Positions 57,090-64,000 of a stretch of DNA of 64,000 nt are shown here, piece after piece. The stretch lies in contig JAXGGA010002959.1 of assembly GCA_038373865.1 (NCBI GenBank), positions 47,327 through 111,326 of the forward strand. The letters run 5' to 3'. This stretch comes from Uloborus plumipes. Lineage: Eukaryota > Arthropoda > Arachnida > Araneae > Uloboridae. The first letter of the stretch is position 1. Each line of letters starts with the position of its first letter. The notes below the pieces were generated by a model, which worked only from the letters and a program-made list of their open reading frames with translations, was not told where the DNA came from and did no database searches. Made by a program: the position numbers and the translations under genes.

Positions 57090-57400
57090 TAACACTTATT
57101 ATTTTATCATTTTAAACAACTGCACCATGTCCATCCGCCAGACTCTCCTTGGACAGTAAGCCCATAATCTAAATTTGTAATTGCCTTTATTAGCGTTTTA
57201 ACCCTCCATTGAATTCTATCAAAAAAGAAATATATTTTTTTAGATAGGGAGAACAAGGCTGAATCTATCTTGTACATAATCATCATCAGATAAGACTTTT
57301 TCTTCAATTGAACCCAGTACCTATGCAACCGAGTTTCATCTACAACAACAAAAACATTCATTTTTTTCTTATGCTCACCAGGAAAGTATTCGACTTAAGT
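57090..57400 (-). repeat. Duplicated segment B, left part
   Basis: Counterpart of 55185-55430 (see that entry); its continuation appears at 62150-62340 after an interruption by the palindrome and other repeats. Confidence 0.7.
57280..57339 (-). pseudogene. Decayed duplicate of the 60-bp zinc-finger-gene exon
   Basis: Acceptor TTTTTGTTGTTGTAG| is kept, followed by a sequence aligning with 55351-55410 (TGGGTTCAATTGAAG versus TGGGACCTTATTAAAG, then TGATGATGA versus TGATGACGA). The donor GTAAGT has become ATAGAT. An alternative gap placement extends the copy to about 57260. It is unlikely to be spliced normally. Confidence 0.55.
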
Positions 57401-57502
57401 AATAATGAAAAAAGTTAAAAATGGTACCATTCGAAAGAGCATACTGAAACATGTTTTTGACCCAAAGATCAAGTGCCCTCGTCCCCTCGTTTTCAAGATA
57501 AG

Positions 57503-60238
57503 GGGTCGGGTCATTCCATTTTAAATCAACAAATGGGGTACACATCACCATTTTTGATTTTGATGAAAATTTGCATGTGTATTCCTTTTACTTCCCAGAG
57601 CTCAAAATAGTGCTCATTTTATTTTTAAAAAAATTACCCTTTGATATATAGGCCATTTCTGTTGTTGGCAACAGCGAAAATCGGGCGTTTTGATGCCTTG
57701 TCTTATGAACTATAACTTTTTTCTATCAAAGATTTTGAGCTCAAACATAGCTCATTGGAAAGCTAAGAAAAAGATCTTTTTATATATGCCATCAATAAAT
57801 TTCAGATTAAAAAAATATATTTATTTTTTCAAGGTCAAAGTTCACGACGAAAATGACATTTTTTACTACTTTCGAAAATTAAAAAACCCATGAAGGGTTC
57901 AAAGTAACAAGCCCATTTTTTAATCATATATTCATAGTCATGGTTACTTACTGTATAAAAAAAATTGGCTTGTTACTCCACCCCCTTTATGAGATATGCC
58001 CCCCCCCCCGCCCCCCAAAGTTGTATTTTTTTTTTTTTTAATCCAATTTTCAATGCATAAAAATATCCACGTGGGGGGCAAGAAAAAAATTTTTATTTGT
58101 GGTATTTTAAGTACTTTTTACCAGCATTCTTCTAAAACAAAAGTTGCTTCATTATTCAAAGGCGTTTGGCAGATATAAGGGACTGAACTTTCAAAAAATT
58201 GCATAAAAACAACACGATTATTTTCATTTTTTTAATATATTTTTTTTTAATTTCAATATAATTATATACCTTATTCTTTGCTTTAAATGCCAAAAAAAAA
58301 GACTAAAAAGAGCAATGAAGAAAGATATTTAAAGTTTAATAAGATAATTTAATATTTTTAACACCTGGGAATATAGAATACCACTAAACTTGTCTGATTT
58401 TTAAACATCTGATTGCTACCTACAACAGGACTGAGCATTTCTCAACTTGTCCTGGTTTATTCATACGATGCGGTCATCCTTGTTCTGGCTTGCTCTCACA
58501 TATGTATCTTAGTTGTCATTCAAACTCTGAAAGAAGTAGGTTGTTGAGCTAGTATTTCTGCTGTTAAATCTTCTGAAGCTTATGTGATTTCTTTTCATTT
58601 CAAGTTCATTCATATTCACAGAATGTTTTGTTAAAGATAAGAAATTCTTTAGAATCCTTAAATATAAATTTAAAATTGTCTTTCTACATGTAAACTGTGA
58701 ATAAGTTATGGATATAACCCTAAACGCTCCATAGGAGTTTTTGAGAATGATGATTGTAATATTTTAAGTTACAGTAGGCATTCTACTGTAAATAGAGTAC
58801 AGTGAGGATGATAAAACATTACTGCACCTGAGAACTGGGTGTAAAACTATTGAAACTGTTTGTACCTACCAGCAAGAAGTTCCATAAAAGTGGCAAAACT
58901 TGTCAAGAAATTTTTTTGCATAACTTATTCACAGTGTACATGTAGAAAGACAAATTTAAATTTATATTTAAGGATTCTAAAGAATTTCTTCTTATACCTT
59001 TAACAAAACATTCTGTGAATATGAATGAACTTGAAATGAAAAGAAATCACATCAGCTTCACAAGATTTTACAGCAGAAACACTAGCTCAACAACCTACTT
59101 CTTTCAGAGTTTGAACGACGACTAAGCTACACATGTGAGAGCAAGCCTGAACAAGGATGACCACATAGTATGAACAAACCCGGACAAGTTGAGAAATGAA
59201 TACAAGATATACCTTTGTGCGATTGATGAGAAGTTTTGATCCAACGTAAAATAAGTACTTGTACATTTGTGCTTATTTAACGTTGGATCAAAACTACACA
59301 AGTTGAGAAATGCTCAGTCCTGTTGTAGGTAGCAATCAGATGTTTAAAAATCAGACAAGTTTAGTCGTATTCTATATTCCCAGGTGTTAAAAATATTAAA
59401 TTATCTTATTTAACTTTAAATATGTTTCTTCATTACTCTTATTAGTCTTTTTTAGCATTTAAAGCAAAGAATGAGGTATCTAATTACATTTAAATTTAAA
59501 AAAAGATTTAAGAAAATGAAAATAATCGTGTTGTTTTTGTGAAATTTTTTGAAAGTTCAGTCCCTTATATCTGCCAAACGCCATTGAATAACAAAGCAAC
59601 TTTTGTTTTATTAGAAAGCTGGTAAAAAGTACTTAAAATACCACAAATAAAATTTTTTTTATCTTGCCCCCCACATGATTTTTTTAGCGTTGAAAGATAG
59701 ATTTTTAAAAAAAATTACAACTTTGGGGGGGCATATCTCATAAAGGGGGTGGAGTAACAAGCCAATCTTTTTTATGCAGTAAGAAACTATGACTATGAAT
59801 ACATGATAAAAAAATGGGCTTGTTACTTTGAATCCTTCATGGGGTTTTTTGATTTTCGAAAGTAGTAAAAAATGTCATTTTCATCGTGAACTTTGACCTT
59901 GAAAAAATAAATATTTTTTTTAAATCTGAAATTTATCGATAACATACATAAAAAGGTCTTTTTCTTAGCTTTCCAATGAGCTATGTTTGAGCGCAAAATC
60001 TTTGATAGAAAAAAAGTTATAGTTCATAAGACAAAGCATCAAAACGCCCAATTTTCGCTGTTGCCAACAACAAAAATGGCCTATATATCAAAGGGTAAAT
60101 TTTTTTAAAATAAAATGAACACTATTTTGAGCTCTGGGAAGTAAAAGGAATACACATGCAAATTTTCATACAAATCAAAAATGGTGATGCAACAACTTTT
60201 TTGAAAATTTGTTGATTTAAAATGGAATGATCCGGGTC
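57503..60238. mobile_element. Giant palindrome, ~1.2-kb arms
   Basis: 57503-58711 is inverted at 58919-60238, around a ~208-bp spacer. Matched words include CATTCCATTTTAAATCAAC, CTTTGACCTTGAAAAAATA (rc), GGCTTGTTACTCCACCCCC and ACAGGACTGAGCATTTCTCA. The right arm has a ~100-bp extra piece at 59195-59298. Non-coding; open frames inside are homopolymer-derived. The shape is of a foldback transposon. Confidence 0.85.
59233..59293. repeat. Small hairpin inside the right arm
   Basis: GTTTTGATCCAACGTAAAAT (59233-) pairs with the rc at 59271-59293 around a 15-base loop. It is absent from the left arm, so inserted or gained later. Confidence 0.7.
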
Positions 60239-60239
60239 T

Positions 60240-60570
60240 TAAAGTTGACAGAAAAGTAGCCAAATTTGAAGACTTGGCAAGAAATTGAAGCTAGCTCCCA
60301 CTTCTCCCTTCCGCTGCTTGCTTGGCATCGCATCGCATCGTTTCCATGTTTGGTCATTTGCAAAGAAAGTAAAAGATATTCTACGTTAACCCTTTACTTG
60401 TATGAGCTAAAATAAAGAATGCTGGTCAAGACTATGATGTGGAAAGCAGAGTGCTTTATCCAGAGGAGCGAAAACATTACAAAGAAGTTTAAGTTTTATC
60501 TTTTTACGCATGATAACAATGCTTTTAAAAGTTCAGTTATTTTAAGTTTTTTTACTGAACTAAGTTATAT
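60240..60570. other. No firm feature; (GCATC)n at ~60327-60341
   Basis: Three GCATC units. A minus-strand frame nearby (start ATG at about 60358) is open but unsupported. Confidence 0.4.
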
Positions 60571-60678
60571 CCCAAGTAGCACACTTCGTTTCTTAAAGGT
60601 TGTAAAATGGTTATTAACGTTGTAACAACCGCTTAAAAACGTTTATAAAACGTTTAAAGGTTATTTGTGCTACCTGGG
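60571..60678. mobile_element. 108-bp MITE with CCCAAGTAGCACA ends
   Basis: CCCAAGTAGCACAC and (rc) CCCAGGTAGCACAA are inverted. The interior has AACGTT-type words, as in the 14770-16369 element. Confidence 0.7.
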
Positions 60679-60679
60679 A

Positions 60680-61490
60680 TGTGTTAATTATAATACGTTA
60701 AAATATATTGCACGTTTTTCTTAATGAATAATTCAGGAGAATTAAATAAATAAGTATGAAGAGCAGCTAATATGAGCTCATGTACAAAAAATGAAATAAA
60801 TAGTCTTTGAGGTAGAAATTAAATTGTCATGGATTATGATATCAGTTCTTATTTCAAACAAAAAAATCGATACAAGAAGTTTCACTATCTGCTCACTCTT
60901 AGCAAAAACATTTATTTTTTTAATTGAAATCGAGAAAATATATATAGAAATTTTAAAAGGAAAATAGAATAGTAAATGTCAATAGCTGCAAAATTATATC
61001 CATGTTGGAAATTACATCAAGGGTAGAGGGAAATAATTATTTCCATTCTTAAAATATACTAATAGAGTCGACATTCATTGTAAAAACCGCTGCCGTTCAA
61101 ACAGAATCGGTCACTGTAGCGAAAAGTCTCTGTAACGTAAATGTACAACATATTGCATGTTAATTTCGTACTGTTTAAAAACACTAGAATAACTTTTACT
61201 AGTTCTGCTTCATGTTCAACGGGTAGGAAAAGACTAACAAAATTGTAAAGCAATGCAAGTTTTAGCTTACTTTTGTATAAAAGTAGAAAATAGGTGAAAA
61301 AAATCGTGAAAGACTTGATGCATTCAAAAAAAAAAAAAAAAAACACGCTCAAAACAATTGCGTTGAAAAAGCACAACTTAATAAAAATAATAAAATACAC
61401 AGAAATTTAAAGTAGGAAAGTTGGGTTTTGATCTGCGGAAATTATGTTCCTGTCAGTCTTGTCTATTGGTCAGTTCTTCTGCCCACCCCC
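60680..61490. other. No recognised gene
   Basis: AT-rich; AGTCGACATTCATTG at about 61066 may be a lone pogo-type MITE end. Confidence 0.5.
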
Positions 61491-61494
61491 TGGC

Positions 61495-61860
61495 AATAAC
61501 TTTTGAGTGCATAGTCCGATTCAAATTTAATTTTTTTTTTTTGATCGAAAGATCTCAGTGAGGACAATACACTGCCATATTCGACTTTTTGATTTGAACA
61601 ATATTTCAATTTCAAAATTCCGTTTTTTTCCCCCTGTCCTCCTTTATAACTTGAGGGAACAAGTCAGATTCGAGCGAACAATTTTTTCCTTGGAAATATC
61701 TCAGTGAAAACACCTCATTCCTGTTTGATTGTTTTATTTGAACACATTTTCATTAAATTTTGAGCAGGTCAAAAAAAAAACTGAACCCCCCCTCCCCCCC
61801 CCCCCGCCTAGTCCCTAATAACTTTGCTTGAACAGTCCTATTAGAGCACTTTTTTTTTTG
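61495..61860 (+). repeat. ~145-bp tandem repeat, second array (about 3 copies)
   Basis: 'ataacttttgagtgcatagtccgatt' near 61496 with decayed copies near 61637 and 61818, each followed by 'gaaagatctcagtgagga'-like words. Same unit as 18385-19260. Confidence 0.7.
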
Positions 61861-62149
61861 AAAGACCATTCCTACAAACCCAGTGATGCAGTTGACAAAA
61901 ATGTTCAGGGGAACTCACCTTGAGTTATAGGGGACCCACCAACAGAAAAGTAGTTTGAAAAAATTTATATTTGCAATTTTTACAATTAAAAAACCCAAAT
62001 ATAACTCGCTAAAATTGGCGAATTTTCAAAAAAAATCAGCCGACTTTAGGACCTTATATTTCGATAACGTGGGCGCAAGGGCAAAAATGCATGCATGCTT
62101 TACAATGCTCTTTCCATTGGTACTCATTAAAAAAAATTCATTATTCCAT

Positions 62150-62340
62150 GATCGGGTACTTTCCTGGACAGGAAACACAAATGGTACAGGAAACACAAAT
62201 GTTATTCTTCTTAATGAAAGAATGCTTGTATGTTGTCTTCTGCTTTGTCAAAAGCTAGCACATAACATATCCACTCAGAATACTTCCTATTGGTTCATGT
62301 AATTTCTTTCCAAATAGAACACTTCACAAAAGCATTTTAA
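62150..62340 (-). repeat. Duplicated segment B, right part
   Basis: Matches 55460-55620 in the same orientation: AAAGAATGCTT, CTTTGTCAAAAGCTAGCACA, 'atccactcagaatacttcct', 'aacacttcacaaaagca'. It is separated from its left part by about 4.8 kb of inserted sequence. Confidence 0.7.
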
Positions 62341-62460
62341 TTGTTTAACAAGGGTTATGACCTTCAGGGCAGTGCTCGAAATTAACGGTCGTTAGTCGTA
62401 TTTTGCAACTTTAAATTTCATTTTGACTACCGCGATTTTGAACCCAGTCGTCGCTTCGAC

Positions 62461-62580
62461 GTATTGTAAGGTAAATGTTTTGAAAATTAACCTTGGATAA
62501 CTGGAAAGGGTCGTTGTTTTGACGACGCCCCTTTCCAATAGTCCAAGGTTAGTTTTCAAAACATCAACCTTACAATATCA
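62461..62580. repeat. ~120-bp hairpin
   Basis: ATTGTAAGGTAAATGTTTTG... (62463-62513) pairs with 62530-62578 (rc ATTGTAAGGTTGATGTTTTG), around a short GTCGTTGTTTTGACGAC centre. It could be a hairpin MITE or a pre-miRNA-like fold. Confidence 0.75.
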
Positions 62581-62860
62581 GAAAAGTGTCCTGGTATTAC
62601 GGCAGGATCGGCTATGGGCAGGATGACCAGTATCTGCCCTTTCCTCCCCCAAAGACATCTTAGACCATTAAGACATAGACAAGCCATTTCATTCAGTTGC
62701 TATTGTATGCTCTGAAGCAGGGATGAGGGTGACAGGTTTGACGGGAAGGGGAGAACATGAAAGAAATTTGCCGTCTTGTACCACGTGGTTGAGCCTTTTG
62801 GATTTGAGTTTTCTTCCTACCTAGGGCACGTGTCCTCGGTCATTTCAGTTCTTCCATTGC
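62581..62860. other. Possible promoter region of the THAP exon
   Basis: Contains CCACGTGG at about 62781 and GGCACGTGTCC at about 62825, both E-box-like, within 90 bp of the ATG at 62866. No TATA seen. Confidence 0.3.
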
Positions 62861-62865
62861 TTAAC

Positions 62866-62930
62866 ATGGTGTATTGCTGTGAGCATAATTGTAATGAAAG
62901 AGGAAGAAAAGGAGGATTTTCGTTTCACAG
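62866..62930 (+). CDS. THAP-domain protein, first coding exon
   Basis: ATG at 62866 opens MVYCCEHNCNERGRKGGFSF then H and a split codon, ending at a donor CACAG|GTATGC (62931). The C-C-x3-C start and 'G-F-S-F-H-(R)' are characteristic of the N-terminal part of the C2CH THAP zinc domain, in which a phase-2 split at the FHR(F/Y)P motif is plausible. The second half (W and CSxHF segments) should be on the next exon and was not found within 63000-64000. It could be a host THAP gene or a P-element-like transposase. Confidence 0.5.
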
Positions 62931-63136
62931 GTATGCAACTATTCTCATTTGTTACATTTTTATTTTAAATTAGTAGTTTTAATTATAGTAAAATCAACTT
63001 TTTAGAAGGAAACAAAAAAGGCCCTTTTAAGTTAATTATTAAAGAAGTTTTTTACTAAAAAGACTTAATCAACTAAAAGGGATGGAAAAGCTATTTTTGT
63101 GAATAAGATTTTATTACCTTTGTGCATAAAAATCAA

Positions 63137-63280
63137 AGCATATAAAACAACGTTAAAATGCACAAATGCGTAGGAATACTGTGGACACGTTTTCGGAGTT
63201 ACAAGGAACGCATTTATCAATGTAACAAGTGTCCGCAGTATTCCTACGCATTTGTGTATTTCAACGCACTTTTATATGCT
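63137..63280. repeat. ~144-bp hairpin, near-perfect 38-bp core stem
   Basis: 63137-63188 (AGCATATAAAACAACG...) pairs with 63229-63280. The core AAATGCGTAGGAATACTG is nearly perfect. The loop is about 40 bases. MITE or miRNA-like. Confidence 0.8.
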
Positions 63281-63382
63281 TCTATTTTTCAGAGTTTCTG
63301 TACATATTTCAGACTTTTTTTTTCATAAAACTTCTTCCCGAGAAAAGTGCACGATTTTGAGAATATAATTAATAGGGATGGA

Positions 63383-63482
63383 CCGGATAGTGATTTTGCC
63401 GGATACCGGATATCGGATATCCGGTGGCTCAGCACACGCCGGATACCGGATATCCGACCGGATATCCTGCGGATATCCGGCA
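63383..63482. repeat. CCGGATATCCG palindromic minisatellite
   Basis: About seven overlapping copies of CCGGATA/TATCCGG within 100 bp, so both strands read the same words. The open frames on both strands here are artefacts of this repeat. Confidence 0.8.
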
Positions 63483-64000
63483 TTACAATTACATTGCATG
63501 TTCGCTTGTTTTTATGTAATGCAGCTTCAAAACAATAAATCAAAGTTGTTTCTCGCATAATTTCTTTAAGAACATGTTAAATACATTTAAATTAATTTTT
63601 AAAGCCTCTATTTTATTTGTACAGGAGTAGCGCTACATATGAAATGAAACACTAGCATATTGTGATTTCTTTTTAAATTATGTATTTTTATCAAAATAGA
63701 CGAGACTTTAAAAGATTGAATTAAATATTTCTGTATATACTCAAAGTTTAAACTTTTAATTATTCTAAGTTTAAATTTTTAAGCTTTTCTGTTTCAATAT
63801 CATTTCAATAGGTTTCTACGTAAATGATACAGTTATTAAATATTTCACCAATATTTAAAAAAAAAGAAAGAAACAAAGAAAGAAAAAAGGAAAAAAAAAA
63901 TAAGCTCAGATAAACGTTTTTTTTTTTTCAAATTGATACATATTTTATTAGAATTTTATGGATTTAAACTTCATTACAAAGTAACACATTTTCTTATTTT
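63483..64000. other. AT-rich, no recognised feature
   Basis: A-rich low-complexity run at about 63857-63902; nothing else. Confidence 0.5.

Noticed and set aside
60300..60365. Minus-strand frame starting MTKHGNDAMRCQASSGREKW
   Set aside because: Includes a (GCATC)n simple repeat and has no splice or homology support.
63289..63560. Frames on both strands rich in RISGIR / GYRISD
   Set aside because: Products of the palindromic CCGGATATCCG repeat.
1..64000. CRISPR arrays, bacterial operons, attachment sites
   Set aside because: No regularly spaced identical repeats with unique spacers, and gene structure is eukaryotic.

Overview
The window looks like nuclear DNA of an animal, most likely an arthropod and possibly a chelicerate such as a spider (inference). 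It is AT-rich and intron-bearing, with split exons bounded by GT/AG sites. It is packed with Tc1, pogo/Tigger, hAT-like, LINE and tRNA-derived elements. There is no operon structure, Shine-Dalgarno pattern or CRISPR array. Almost every coding-looking stretch is a transposon remnant.

Host gene. A minus-strand C2H2 zinc-finger gene spans at least 55410 to 28443. Four exons can be recognised (55351-55410, 52370-52537, 44541-44624, 28443-28909). All three introns are phase 1 and the reading frame is continuous. The 5' end lies outside the window or was not found. Its introns (2.8, 7.7 and 15.6 kb) hold most of the transposons of the right half. A damaged second copy of the 60-bp exon lies at about 57261-57339, inside a duplicated segment that a 2.7-kb palindrome later split. 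Smaller plus-strand candidates are a two-exon 91-residue gene (48274-48746), a three-exon apparently non-coding transcript (before 50347 to beyond 51537), a THAP-domain first exon (62866-62930), and a short membrane-protein gene (15291-15518) inside a 1.6-kb inverted-repeat element.

Layout. 0-7 kb: tRNA-like SINEs, a THAP relic, and a 1.96-kb TIR element (4132-6090) with a DDE-like pseudogene. 7.5-10.4 kb: two Tc1 elements, the second folded back on itself. 10.7-14.7 kb: degenerate tandem repeats and an hAT-like MITE. 14.8-18 kb: the 1.6-kb TIR element and an ORF1-only LINE with a 13-bp target duplication. 18.3-19.3 kb: a ~145-bp tandem repeat. 20.4-24.4 kb: dispersed repeats, MITEs and a foldback. 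25-28 kb: a TIR pair and duplicated segments. 28.4-55.4 kb: the zinc-finger gene with intronic TEs, including a nested pair of GGGGTAA-ended elements (33856-36068), a Tigger deletion derivative (36976-37814), a RNase H LINE relic and several MITEs. 55-64 kb: the duplicated exon segment, the giant palindrome, hairpins and the THAP exon.

All calls come from reading the sequence and remembered family features; no database search or folding was run. Boundaries of repeats are approximate unless TIRs or target duplications fix them.
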